A DNA stretch of 64,000 nucleotides from Oreohelix idahoensis (GCA_024509875.1 JAMPIV010017826.1:310001-374000); one strand, 5' to 3'. Counted from the first letter of the stretch, positions 11,601-22,137 are shown. Numbers and translations are program-made. Notes: generated by a model from the sequence alone, not told the origin.

Positions 11601-11787
11601 TCATGAGTGGTATGTCCTTAGTCGCCCCTTGTATTTCCACTGTTTCTGTGGTATACTGACTTGGGTCCACTAGGCTAGACTTCACAACTGAATCATAATC
11701 CAAACCTGTATCATAAAGGCACCTTATGGTGACCCCATTACAAATAACATCCTCACAAACTGGGGGTGATAAGGTTCCTGTTGTCCA
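8638..11787 (-). CDS. pol: Element A Pol: protease-integrase-RT-RNase H
   Basis: The frame is open from 11787 to the stop at 8638. The protease motif LYDTGLDYDS is at 11715-11686. Counting from the Leu codon at 11703: integrase H2C2 finger (H171, H178, C208, C211), catalytic core D241, D300, E336 (a D-58-D-35-E spacing), GPY/F module about 477-480, RT about 595-790 with FMDD at 748-751, and RNase H with D899, E943, D968, D1011. All expected catalytic residues are present. Integrase upstream of RT is the reverse of ordinary gypsy. Pol is in the -1 frame relative to gag and overlaps it by about 64 nt (11724-11787), so expression by -1 frameshifting is inferred. No internal stop is seen. Confidence 0.93.
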   Translation of the reverse strand, partial: WTTGTLSPPVCEDVICNGVTIRCLYDTGLDYDSVVKSSLVDPSQYTTETVEIQGATKDIPLMTLPIARITVKTRYVEGEIRAAVIDEPIYPLILGCRYVFLGNPEKPVIMATVQTRSQKKEEEGEPINAHPEEMRKAQAEDRTLKPCFKKLPKCHTPPSKGEYFMKNKLLYRKAGTGTNGHNQLVLPISYRDKVMELGHAIPFSGHMGISATGQRIACHYFWPGITEDIKRYVKSCPECQRVAPKHWTAPATLGEMPIVGTPFERVAVDIVGPLTRTKRRNSYILTLVDTCSMWAEAVALPSIDSKHVAEALLTIFTRLGFPHQILTDNGSQFKGKLTEEVFKLFQARHFHCSPYHPQGNGQVERFNGTLISILRKLAHEKPDLWDQFLPAALFAYREVPHSSTGMAPATLLFGRPIKGPLEALLRTWTDEKAEETVTSSYQYVNELTTRLKAGWKLANDNLKQARKKHAAYFNRKAKDRELAVGEKVLLLLPGSQNKLQIGWQGPYTVLEKVSRTNYKIDKKGKEKVYHVNLLKKYLDRPLQESTPLLTLAIATQMQKEPLTSHEYPLHPCETAAQVKVSKHLTKNQRERVQQVLEEHTDVLTDKPGHTNLLQYDMKLVDSNPICMRAYSIPFAKEKALKEEIEYLLKEGIISHSESSFSSSVVLLRKPSGEHRLCIDYRKLNTVTEGQVDPLPDTKQLFARLNKAKYFSKVDLSKGYYQIPVKPEVRPYLAFSTSDGHYEFNMLPFGLKNAPSVFSRMMRKLLDPLNNPCITNFMDDILVATETFEEHIEALEMLFDRLREANLTARPTKCCIGCKELEFLGHTVYQGNMTPDPKNLEKLQRAPRPQTKKDVRSFVSLCGFYQKYIKNFNAICAPLTDLTRKGLPDKIIWTAQCELAFQELKEKLTSKPILKLPDLTQDFVLRTDASNVGLGGALLQRSSSPDGELKPVAYASRKLNKAEQGYSTSEKECLALIWAIKKFQIYLYGRTFVVETDHQPLVFLSQAKHENARLLRWSLLLQPYQFSIQYIPGKLNVGADFLSRHPCDQN

Positions 11788-13033
11788 TTAGGATTAACCT
11801 TTAATCTTCGCGTCCCCGACTTCATTGCAGCAATGTTTGAAGGTTTCCTTCTACAAAATTCGGTGTTATGGTTATCCTTCTTGCACCATTTACACCATCT
11901 TTTTCCTTGGTTCAACGGTTTTCTTTCATTGAACTTTTGGTCATTGAACTGTGAGTTTCTGTCGCGATAGTCATTTCTTGGCCGCTCAAAGTTTGTCCTA
12001 CCTTTATTTCCCTGCTCTCTATTATCAAATTTATTAAATTGCTGTGGAGCTTAAAATTGTCTATGTGCTTCTTCTTAGCACCACTTACCTCTGCCTGGGC
12101 TGCCTGATACCTCTCAGCAACATTTAAAACTTCCCCCAACTTCTCTGCACCTTGTTCCATGAGAAATTTTCTCATGTCTGGAGCCATGGACTCTCTCAAT
12201 TGCTCAATCATGATCATTTCTTTAAGATCTTGGGTCTTCCCCAGAGCCGTCCATTTCTCCAAATAGGTTTCTAGTCTGGCAGAGAATTGGTGGTATGTCT
12301 CCCCAGACAACAGTTTGGCATTTCTAAATTTCTTACGATAAAATTCACCATTCTTCTCGTACCTTAATAACAAAGCCTGCTTTAACATGTCATAATTGTC
12401 TTGGTCTTCCCTGTTCATTTTGGCAAATACTTCATAAGAAGTACCTCTCAATCCCTGTGATAGCTTTAAACTCCACCTCTCTCTCTCTAACCCATATGTA
12501 GTAGCTAATAACTCAAAACGTCCTAGGTACCCCTCTATGTCATCGTCTTTTTCAACAAAATGGTCTAAATGAAACCCCATAGCTGAGTTTGAGGCTCCCA
12601 GACTGGGCGTAGCATCTGAGGCAAAAGGGCTGGCACCATTTTCAGGGGCCGGGCCTTGTAATTCCAGCTCCCTTAGTCGTAATTCGTGCTCCCTTTGCAA
12701 CCTTCTATCTTCTGCTTCCCTTTCGGCCTTTTTTTCTTCTGCCTCCCTTTCGGCAGTCAACCTTTTTTCTTCTGCCTCCCTTTGCTGTCGTTTTTCTTCT
12801 GCCTCAATCTGCAGCCTCTTGATGTCTCTATCAGCCTCAATTTGTAACCTCTTCTCTTCAGCTAACCTTTCAGCCTCTAATTTTCTTTCAGCCTCTTTTT
12901 CTAATCTCCTTTCTTCCCGTTCAATATATTTATCACATTCAGCCGTTACATATTGAATTAAAATTTGACCATCCATTCCCATCTCCTTCGCGGTGAGCAC
13001 AGCAGCTGATCTAAATTTTGCCAACTCCGCCAT
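11724..13033 (-). pseudogene. gag: Element A Gag with a single frameshift
   Basis: The start is the ATG at 13033; elements B and C share the N-terminus MA(D/E)LAK(F/I)RSAAV. Residues about 33-128 are a highly charged coiled coil. About 150-315 are capsid, whose second half (about 230-312, with MIEQLRESM and LGEVLNVAERYQ) resembles the SCAN domain. A single base is missing near 12052 compared with B, ending the first frame at 11912. The downstream frame holds the zinc knuckle C-X2-C-X4-H-X4-C (CKWCKKDNHNTEFC) and stops at 11724. Gag would package element RNA in virus-like particles. This is the only lesion found in element A. Confidence 0.9.
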
Positions 13034-13286
13034 ACTTTTTAGACAATATAATAATATACAAGCTAAATCTCTAACCAGTTAATACACTAAGTACTTCTAA
13101 TTACTATATGACTATAGTCTAACTAATTCTAACTAACCAGTTAACTAATTAATTATTACTGGCTGTGAAGATTCACCAACTTTTATCTGTAGGGACACTT
13201 TTAATGTTAAAGGGAATTTTACAATTTATTTCCCTACTTTTATTTCTCCCACCAGGAGATCCTAATATTACTGTTGGGCTAATTAT

Positions 13287-13308
13287 CCCTGGACAAGACC
13301 CCAATATA
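13287..13308 (-). other. Element A putative primer-binding site
   Basis: On the minus strand the 5' LTR end CACTACA is followed by TATATTGGGGTCTTGTCCAG. The three elements share the shape TATTGGG..CTC..TCC.GGGAT here. A TGG suitable for a tRNA CCA end is present four to five bases in, but I cannot assign the tRNA. Confidence 0.5.
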
Positions 13309-15532
13309 TGTAGTGGTGTTTGATGGTATTGTATGATGGTGATATTACTAAATGTAATTGTATGAGGCCAGCTGCGAAGGCTCCTGAGATAAGATGTAGT
13401 TGTGAATTGTCAGAAGGCCTTTCTTGCTACCACTACGACCTCACACTATTTTTTTTTTTTTTTTTTTTTAATGAATGTAGCTACGTAAAGTGTCTAGGGT
13501 TATGATATGTAGTGTGGTGTAATAGGTTATAGATATACCCACAGATATTTAACAAGACTAATAATATTAATAAATGTTAAAATACACTGAACTAACTCAC
13601 GTGTGTAAAATTTTTTGATAGAATTATATTACATTTATTTTGTTCTGGATCAATTTTTTAGATTGACCAGAACTTAAAAGGATTTAGAGATTATGAAAGA
13701 AATGCATGGAATATTATATCATAAATGCAATAGTGTACATATATATGTACTATACTAGTTAGTTTTATTAAAATGTTCTAGTAGTCATCTACTTGGGAGG
13801 ATAGTTAATGTTTGTGCTGTTGGGGTGGTTTCATCACACCTGTCTATATTGACTACACAGTGTCCAGAAAATGGTGGGAATTTTTATGGGGGTATTAGTA
13901 ACTACAAAGCGTTGGTGAATGTCCAGCAGACCAGAGGCTCACTCATCTTGTAGTTGTAGCTCTGGTGCTGAAATCTGGTGGTCCCACCTCTCCGTGCTGG
14001 CGGGCAATAATGGTGGTCTCTGTCACAAGTACTGCACAGATACACTCGAGTAAAGTCACCAACTGAATAGACACTGCTTTGTTGACAACAGAAACTCACA
14101 GCTCTGCAATCAAAGTATGGGCCATGTGTCAAAATCTATTCTCTACCCACGTCTGGACACAACACTGACACAACAACCACATCATACAGACAGGTCAGAT
14201 CTCTCTGACCAAACAGCTCATTTACCATGGTGGTTTTACATCAGATAGATCCTCCCAGACTATAGATTCTGAAAAATATTTATTAGTTTTCTGCCCTAAA
14301 AGAGGATAGGTAATATGTTTCATTATTCTCAACACTTGATCTGTCTTTCCTAACCCTTGTTGGAGTTTATGTATATTGTTGGTCCCTAGACCCTGACTTG
14401 GGCGGGGGGTCTAGAGCAAATCCCTACTTGTTTGTAAGGCTAGATTTCGATATGGCAGTATCAAATCACTCGAACATTAAACAATATTCAAAATATGCAA
14501 AGAAATAATTTCAATCTTACCAGATTATGAATAAATAACACAGAATTGCTAGCAAAACTCAGCTGAGCTGCTGGCTATAGTATGGCGTCCCTAAACTTCT
14601 TTCACTTTCTTTCATATGGAAATCACCACACTTTAAAATCTGTGTCTATCACTGAACAACTATTGAAGAATGGCCCCACTTTCGCGTCTGAGCGCTAATA
14701 ATATGATTGTCTGTGGCCAATCACTGCCTAGGTTTATTTTAAATTCAAATTTCCTACCCTAAAGTCATTTCAGTCATGCTTCAGTCAAGTATGGATGGTT
14801 ATCTGTTAGTCTGTCCGTCTCTACTTGTGTTTCTACAAAAATGTACTTGATTTTTGAACCAACCTTTCTCTCCCCTCCAAAATTTTGTCGTTAAAAGTTA
14901 TTTTTAGACACAGCCACCACAAAATCCCTTCTCTTCCATACTAAGTAGATTTGAACACCTGCGTCTCGAGGTCGTGTTTTTTTGTGCAAATAGCGACACT
15001 TTTAGATTCAATACAGTCTGTCGATGATGTGAACAACACTGTCTTTTGTCATTATCTTCAATATTATCTATCCGTTTGTAAAATTAAGAACATATTAGTT
15101 CACTGCTCAGAATGGGCCATCCGGCCAGCTAATTTTTATAGTCCTAACATTAATATTAAGAAAAAAATACTTTTTAAATTTTGTAATATTTCGAACATCT
15201 GCGTTTAGCCGCTGAATTCAAATCAAGGGCTTGGTATCGCAAAAGCGTCCATTCCGTACTTCGTGTCAATTTGGGGACGTAAATTTTTACTTTCCTCCAT
15301 CCCCCCCAATTGCGTCTCCTTAGCCTTTCTAGTCTCACGCAATCTTTCCAGTCATATTTTTTTCCTTTTTGATCCGCCGTTCCCCTCCTGTCTAGCAAGT
15401 CAATTATTATGGAGGATGATGACCCGCGGTCTAGGCGATCATGTACTATTCGCAGCCTACGCATTATGTTTTTATCCTTAAATGTTATCTTTGGAGGTAT
15501 TTTACCGTTGTATCTCTGTCAATTTCACTACA
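13309..15532 (-). repeat. Element A 5' LTR (right copy)
   Basis: 2224 bp, the partner of 6327-8550, followed by the target duplication CATAC at 15533. In element orientation it is the promoter LTR. A block shared with the LTRs of B and C (rc of cttgctaccac and tctagggttatgata) lies in the first 220 bp of the plus-strand coordinate. Confidence 0.95.
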
Positions 15533-15613
15533 CATACGGTAGAGCTAAAGTTAATGTTTGATAGCCAAATCTTCTAAGGGATTATAAAATGTACATAAAA
15601 TGGGTAGACATGA

Positions 15614-16790
15614 GTGACCAACTTATTAACTAGTACATTACTTGGAGAAAGACCAATAAATATTGGAAAACTTTACTTTTTATTTCAAGAAGTCAGAAAA
15701 AAAGAACACCCATATTTAGAAGAAATAAAAAGCCCAGCTATATGTAGAACCATGGCGGCACACCACGAACAGATCTTACCAACGAAGGTTTACAACAGAA
15801 TATGAAAGTCCTAGCAATAGACCATGGAACATTAAGGATAGGACAACAATCAAGAGACAGGACAATACGCAGAGACGAATGGTTAGTGTTGGTATGCAAA
15901 CAGAAATCAAGGAGACACGTCGGCACACAAACGGAAGTACCAGACCAAAGCGAGAAGTGCACATCACAGGAAAACACTCCCAGCGGAGAACATAGACAAC
16001 CACCAAGGAGTAGGCAGGTCGCAACAACGGCAGGAATGTATGAAAAACCCGGGATAAAACCAAGTTGGTTAACCCCACCCCCACAAAACACATACCAAGT
16101 TGGTTAACCCCACCCCCACAAAACACATACCAAGAACAAGAAGAAAAAAGGCGAGATACGCCAGAGGAAGACAGGATAGTGACTACGCAGGATGCACAGG
16201 ACAATTTGCAGGAGAATGATATTTCGGAGGAGATACGAAGATTGAGAACCGAGTGGGATAAATCGGAAAATGAGGTAGACATGACAATGATGGAATATGA
16301 GCAAAGATTACAGGATGGAGAAGAGAGATTGAGAGAACAAGACAGTTCACAGGGAGACCCTCAGGAGGGTGAGGAAACCGCAGCAGAAGATACACAGGCA
16401 CAGGAAGTGATGGAGCAAGGGATTAGACGAGGGACAAAGAGGTATTGGACGTCATCAGACGATTGGTCTGATTATGATAGGCGCCTGGCAAAGTTGAGAA
16501 ATACGACACAGTTAGAGGTGAGACCAAATAGAAAGAGTAGGGTAAGAGAAGTAGACAAAGTCGATCATAGACATAACAGGAGAAGACAACAAGATTTAGA
16601 CACGTCCATATCAGGGTACTCAGACTGGTCAGTTTCTGACGAAGATTGCGATGGTAGTCGTAGGTACAATGATAGAAGGGCACATGAACGAAGAAATGGT
16701 GGTGAAAGGGAGGACGAGGAAGAGATAGCTGCACTTTACAGATATATCGATAAAAAATACGAAGAACAAGGAGAACAGAAGGGGAAGTAG
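15614..16790 (+). pseudogene. Unassigned highly charged open region, frame broken by a 35-bp tandem duplication
   Basis: Two plus-strand frames, 15802-16107 and 16065-16790, would be one continuous frame if a 35-bp direct duplication at 16060-16129 were counted once; 35 is not a multiple of three. The C-terminal 240 residues are rich in Glu, Arg and Asp, with predicted helical coiled coil (EEIRRLRTEW, MEYEQRLQDGEERLREQ) and an acidic end. An alternative frame before 16000 (RFTTEYESPSNRPW) also reads well, and an ATG in good context lies at 15751, so the true upstream frame is unclear. No family recognised. It may be a retroelement ORF1/Gag-like relic or a host exon. Confidence 0.45.
16060..16129. 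repeat. 35-bp direct tandem duplication
   Basis: Two exact copies of a unit beginning ccaagttggttaacccca, starting at 16060 and 16095, followed by ccaag at 16130. It shifts the reading frame of the surrounding charged ORF. Confidence 0.95.
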
Positions 16791-16949
16791 AGATCAAAGA
16801 GAGTACCGATCTCAGAGCCGATAGAGAGAGAGAGAAATAAACGAACGAACGAACGAACTTTATTTTCGAACGGTTAAGAATTTGGCGTGCAGACCCGTCT
16901 AACATTCTACCCTTCCACTCTCATTAATCTTGCATACTATATCCTTTCA

Positions 16950-17178
16950 GCTGGTCAAGACCGCACTCCACCTCCACGTGGTGGTCCTGGAAACAGTCTG
17001 CAGCTGTGCAGGCTGGCTGAACGAGTGTGGATCGAAATGGGAAGGCAAACCCGGTCCTAAAAAATGCCGTGCAGAAGTCGGATGTGTCGACCGAAAGGTG
17101 CAGATATCACAGCTACGTTGTAAACAGACACAACGCAACCACCGTCCTTTTCAGGGCGAACGAAGAAGAAGAAGAAGA
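16950..17178 (+). mobile_element. SINE, shorter copy with (GAA)n tail
   Basis: Flanked by the 11-bp direct repeat atatcctttca at 16939-16949 and 17179-17189. The body matches the 3' part of the SINE at 3991-4291 and ends cgaacgaagaagaagaagaa. It starts exactly at gctggtcaagaccgc, so it is 5'-truncated relative to that copy. The clean duplication indicates target-primed insertion by a LINE machinery. Confidence 0.9.
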
Positions 17179-17189
17179 ATATCCTTTCA

Positions 17190-17848
17190 TTTCCACATGT
17201 TACTTTAAGCATTTATTAAAGGCATGCAACATTATAAAGCTAACATGACAGCATTCATTTACAGTATGCAATCATAGTAAAAAATGAGTAGGTTTTTTTT
17301 TTTAAACAACCAAGATAGCAATTGGGAACAAAAAATAAAATAATAAATTAAATTAAACAAAACAATAAATAAATAACAATAAATAAATTATGTATACCGA
17401 CACTCACTCATGCGGTCAAACCGTCTACAATTAATCTGTATTTTTGAATTTGTTATCAATCATCAATACAAAAATTACATAAACACATTCTCGCTTATAT
17501 CCATACATTCTTGGTGGAAAATGAGATAATAATAACACTTTCTTACTCACTTCTGTGACAAGTAAAGAAAAAAAATTATGTATATCTGCTTATTCTCATA
17601 TACATCATCCCATTTAAGCAAACGAAAGCATTCACATTTCTAAACTACAGTGTTATGCGGGTACATTCTCACGATTCACATTAGTAAAGTAGAGTGGTTT
17701 GCGGGTACATTCTCACGATTCACATTGCTAAAGTACAGTGGTATGCGGATACATTCTCACGATTCACATTGCTAAAGTACAGTGGTATGCGGGTACATTC
17801 TCACATACATTGCATTATATACTGAAGCACATTAAAAATGCACCACCT
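17190..17848. other. AT-rich spacer with a 44-bp short tandem repeat
   Basis: AT-rich and mostly low complexity. About 3.5 copies of a 44-bp unit (gggtacattctcacgattca, cattgctaaagtacagtgg) run from about 17655 to 17807. No coding evidence. Its last five bases, CACCT (17844-17848), are the left target duplication of element B. Confidence 0.75.
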
Positions 17849-20672
17849 TGTGGTGAGTTGGGATTATATAAATATAGTTATAGGGGACTTAGTGTACTGA
17901 CTGAGATCAGCTGTGAAGGTCTCTGTATCTAATAAGTTTGGTGTGTTACAGAGAACCTTACTTGCTACCACATTTAGACCTCAATCAGACTTATTCTTGA
18001 ATTTTATGATGACTTCGTTGAATGTCTAGGGTTATGATAGTGATGAAGTGTAAGTTTACAACAACCAACAGACAGATAAACACCTAAATTAAAATCCACA
18101 ACACTTTTAACACTATGACACTCACAAACACATAACACTCTAGAAGACTATCTTAAGAAAGTCAATGGTTGAACTTTTATACAATGTATTGAATTTCTTT
18201 CAATATTAATCCTGATTCTAGTGTAACTGTGAATCAGGAATCACAATTCAAATATAATCACAATCTTTATGTACATGAATTTACACACTGGATATGTTTC
18301 CAGACATAGAATGTTATGGTACAATAAGTGTGGTGTTGTTGTGTACTATTAAGAGGTAATACTGGTATTAATAGCTAGATTGTTGTTTGTCATCATGACT
18401 TCATGTGTTTGTTACTGGTGGAAATAATATTAAAAGGTTCACAGAGCCTTTTTTCTTTTCAATATTTCTGTCCCTTTTGGTCTTTTTAATAACGTTCAGT
18501 TGAGGGATGGTTATACAAGGGTGAGCGGCTCGTGCTGGCAAATTCTTATCTCATATAGCGGCTGCAGGAAAACTGCATCCTCTGCTAGCTTGCTTCTCAG
18601 TTTCATAGAAAATACACAATGGCCGATATCTTGGGCAATGAGTCTGCTGCCAGCTTTCTGGATCAAGCAATGCTCAGACCATGTGCTGCTATATTAACAT
18701 CAGTACCACGGTCCCTGAAATAAGAAGGGTGTGCCTCCTTCTTCATAACTAATATATATTATTCCACACAGAATTACAGGACTGTACAAACAAACATAAA
18801 GTTCAGCGCTGTAGGCCTACTGCTAGCTTTTCATGTGACAATATACACCAGTATTCCTCTCCCTAATGGTTACAACGCCTCTGCAATTCCAGTTGTACTC
18901 CCTTCCATATAATAGGATAGGTGTTATGTTACTATATGGCAATCCAATATATATACAGTTATACTCCTCTCGGGCAAGCTTTTACATGGTGGAGCAATAT
19001 CTAGGCTTTGCCTCATGTTTGCTACTGAACCACACACATACAGACATAATTTATCATTTCACATTCAATTTTCATATAAAATATATATTAAACATGTCTA
19101 GCTTACCACAATTCGTAAGAAAAACACGCTAAAGATGACAGGGCACAATTTCAGTCTGCGGCAAAGTCCAGGCTGCTATAATATAGTTATATTATAAAAA
19201 CACATGCACCCGTGTGTTACCGGGGCCCGAAAGGGGAGCAAAGAATAGTAACACTGCACCCTACCACGCATGTCGTAAAAAGCGACTAAGGAGGGTTGGG
19301 CATGGGGCTATTTACCCCATCCCGTAAAAACTTCGCACAGTGGGCTGATCACCTGCTTGCCAACCAATCTGATTACGGAAACAATGATAGATTGTTTGGT
19401 CTGTTTTTGTTCCACAAAGACGCCACTAGGCGTGGTGGAAACAGCGATAGATTGATCAATTTGTTGTTGCCCTGGGACGCCACTAGGCGTACTGGCCACA
19501 TACTGCTTTGCCGGTTGGTGGCTAAGGATGGAAGAAGAAGAAGAAGAAGAAGAAGAAGATAAAAACACAGTCCTGATCTCATGTCTAGAATGTGTAACGA
19601 TATGGCGTCTTCTACACGATTTTTTTCTGCCAATATCGACAGCATTGACCAATCGTTTTGACTTATTTCAAACTAATACAGTGTTATTCAAATCTCTGCA
19701 TTCATTTTTCATCCGTTCCTAGGCATCTACTAGCTATGCAGAGGTCAACCAATCCAATTTATTTTAACTTCAAAGTTCAGCCAATGGCCTCTCTCGTACT
19801 ATCATAGACATTCTGTCCTTACTATGTTTTCAATAAAATTCAGGGAGTTCCACCCCGAGCAGATTATGACCAAACCTGACAGTATCCACGTTCTTTATAT
19901 GTTTTATTACCAATATTTAAGTATCTAATGGACTATTTAGACAACTAAGTACATATTCTCAGTCCATACGTCTCCAGGTACCCGAATATATGATTATCAT
20001 GGGGCTAAATGGCTTATTTAAAAATACTGTCTTTTTTCGATGTTAATTGTTTTTTTTTAAACTTCGACCTGTCCGCATCTTTTTAACTGTATGGTCAGTA
20101 TAAAGTCAGGAATCAGGTGTAAAACAGTAGAATGTCATGTTTCCCAATAAGAGCTAAGATTGAGTCGGGACCTTTTGTTAAATCTTTATTTTTTTCATTC
20201 CTGTTTATTTAAAGATCGTCCTCATGCGTTTCGCATGTGATCGGCGTTCACTTTTGAATCGCGAGACGACGTAGTACTATTGCTTCGCTCCGTCTATCCT
20301 TTCTCGTCTCTGCTTGGTCCGTCTGTCTTTTTAGGTTAACCTTGTGTGTATAATGACATTAATGTTAGTATTTGTATCTGGGTCATTATGCAGTTTGCAT
20401 ATCAAGGTCGTCTACGAAATACAGTACCAGTTTTATTTTTAGAAACGACTGTGATTCGCGTGTAGTATTTACTATCGTACGTGGACGCGTTACAGTTTAT
20501 GCGGACAAAGCAGAAAATGGGGATCTCTTGTTCAGCCATTATGGCGTTCTAAAACGGAAGCGCTATTGGGAAAGCACTGGTCTTTCACCATTCTTCTTTC
20601 TATTGTATTATTTCGTTCTACTTTTCCAGTTTTGTTCTAATTTAGATATGGGTATTAGAATTTCTCACCACA
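17849..20672 (-). repeat. Element B 3' LTR (left copy), contains a LINE-derived insertion
   Basis: 2824 bp including a 365-bp insertion (19205-19569 counting one target duplication). Without it, it matches 24852-27310 throughout. It ends CTCACCACA at 20664-20672. Confidence 0.95.
19205..19558 (+). mobile_element. Internally deleted LINE copy inserted in LTR of element B
   Basis: The 5' part (19216-19330) matches the 5' leader of the LINE at 1270-1385. The 3' part encodes a LINE C-terminal motif twice (DATRRGGN and DATRRTGH) and ends in (GAA)n. It is flanked by the 11-bp duplication ataaaaacaca (19194-19204 and 19559-19569). The partner LTR has the uninterrupted site at 26197-26207. Both LINE ends are present with the middle missing, so it was probably mobilised in trans by a full-length relative. 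Confidence 0.93.
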
Positions 20673-20690
20673 ATTCTCCCCACTTAAAAC
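20673..20690 (-). other. Element B polypurine tract
   Basis: On the minus strand, TTTTAAGTGGGGAGAAT directly precedes the LTR start TGTGGTGAG. It corresponds to the tract in elements A and C. Confidence 0.85.
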
Positions 20691-20741
20691 AGACATCATA
20701 TGTCAGTCTCTAATTATATATACACATAGATAAATTTCTAT

Positions 20742-22137
20742 CTATGCCTGGTGATTACTTTGATTCTCATCGCACGGATGGCGGCTTAGAAAATCAGCAC
20801 CTAGATTAGTTTTTCCAGAAATATATTCTATACTGAACTGAAATGGCTGTAAAAGCAAAGACCAGCGGAGTAATCTAGAATTTTCATGCCTACCTTGCGC
20901 TAGAAAAGCGAGGGGTTTGTGATCCGTTTGTAACTTGAATGCCTTCCCATACAGATAAATATTGAATTTCTTGATCGCCCAAATTACTGCGAGACATTCT
21001 TTTTTCACTAGTTGAATAATTTTTTTCAGCTGTATTCAACTTCCGACTAGCATATGCCACTGGGGTTAATTCCCCATCCAGTGAATCTGACTTCTGTAAC
21101 AGGGTGGCACCTAATCCCAGATTACTTGCATCCGTTCTCACAATGAATTCTTGACTTAAGTCAGGTAATTTCAAAATAGGTTTGCTTGTGAGCTTTTCCT
21201 TCAATTCTTGATATGCTAATTCACACTGTGCTGTCCAGGTTATTCGATCTGGATTTCCCTTGCGTGTCAAATCAGTTAACGGTGCACATATGGAGTTAAA
21301 GTTTTTGATATACTTTTGGTAGAAACCACATAATGAGACAAAAGATCTCACATCTTTCTTTGTTTGTGGCCTCGGGGCTTTTCTCAGTTTCTCCAAGTTC
21401 TTGGGGTCAGGGGTCATGTTTCCCTGATGGACTGTGTGTCCCAAGAATTCTAATTCTTTACATCCAACGCAACATTTGGTTGGTCGGGCTGTCAATTTCG
21501 CTTCTCTAAGTCGATCAAACAACATGTTCAGAGAGTCAATGTGTTCCTCAAATGTTTCTGTCGCTATGAGGATATCATCCATGAAGTTTGTGATACATGG
21601 ATTATTCAGAGGATCTAACAATTTTCTCATCATTCTAGAGAAGACACTGGGCACATTTTTTAATCCAAATGGCAATCTGTTAAATTCATAGTGTCCCTCT
21701 GAGGTACTAAAAGCTAGGTATGGTCTAACCTCAGGCTTTACTGGAATCTGATAGTAGCCTTTGCTCAGATCCACCTTTGAGAAATATTTAGCTTTATTCA
21801 GCCTGGCAAACAGCTGATTTGTATACGGCAATGGATCCACCTGACCTTCTGTGATAGCATTCAGTCTCCTGTAATCTATACAGAGTCTATGTTTTCCAGA
21901 GGGTTTTCTCAAGAGCACTACACTGGAACTATACGAAGATTCACTGTGTGAAATAATTCCTTCCTTCAACAAATAGTCTATCTCTTCCTTCAAAGCTTTC
22001 TCCTTAGCGAAAGGAATCGAATATGCTTTCATACAGACTGGTGTTGGGTCTATAAGTTTCATATCATATTCCAATAAGTTTGTATGCCCCGGACGGTCCG
22101 TTAGCACCTCTGTATGATCATCTAAAACCTGTTGCAC
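20742..22137 (-). pseudogene. pol: Element B RT and RNase H
   Basis: Gypsy RT with VDLSKGYYQIPVKPE and the active-site box FMDDILIATE intact, then the RNase H start with LRTD-type motif VRTDASNLGLG. Near 21003 a one-base insertion in the run after TSEK shifts the frame, so the rest (CLAVIWAIKKFNIYLYG, LQTDHKPL, GADFLSRHP) continues in another frame down to 20742. Upstream it is cut off from the integrase piece by a TAG at 22147-22149 where element A has a Gln codon. RT catalytic residues are preserved, but a single polyprotein cannot be made. Confidence 0.9.

Larger units (their letters stand above)
6327..15532 (-). mobile_element. Element A: Gmr1-like Ty3/gypsy LTR retrotransposon, nearly intact
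   Basis: A 9.2-kb element on the minus strand. Both LTRs are 2224 bp and begin TGTAGTG and end CACTACA. The 5-bp target duplication CATAC is at 6322-6326 and 15533-15537. Internal order on the minus strand is leader with putative primer site, gag, then pol with protease, integrase, RT and RNase H. Integrase before RT is the Gmr1 arrangement. The LTRs differ at roughly ten positions by eye, so insertion is recent. The only clear lesion is one frameshift in gag. Confidence 0.95.

Noticed and set aside
18866..19132. 88-codon frame repeated at 25869-26135
   Set aside because: Lies in both LTRs of element B, antisense to the element; no domain.
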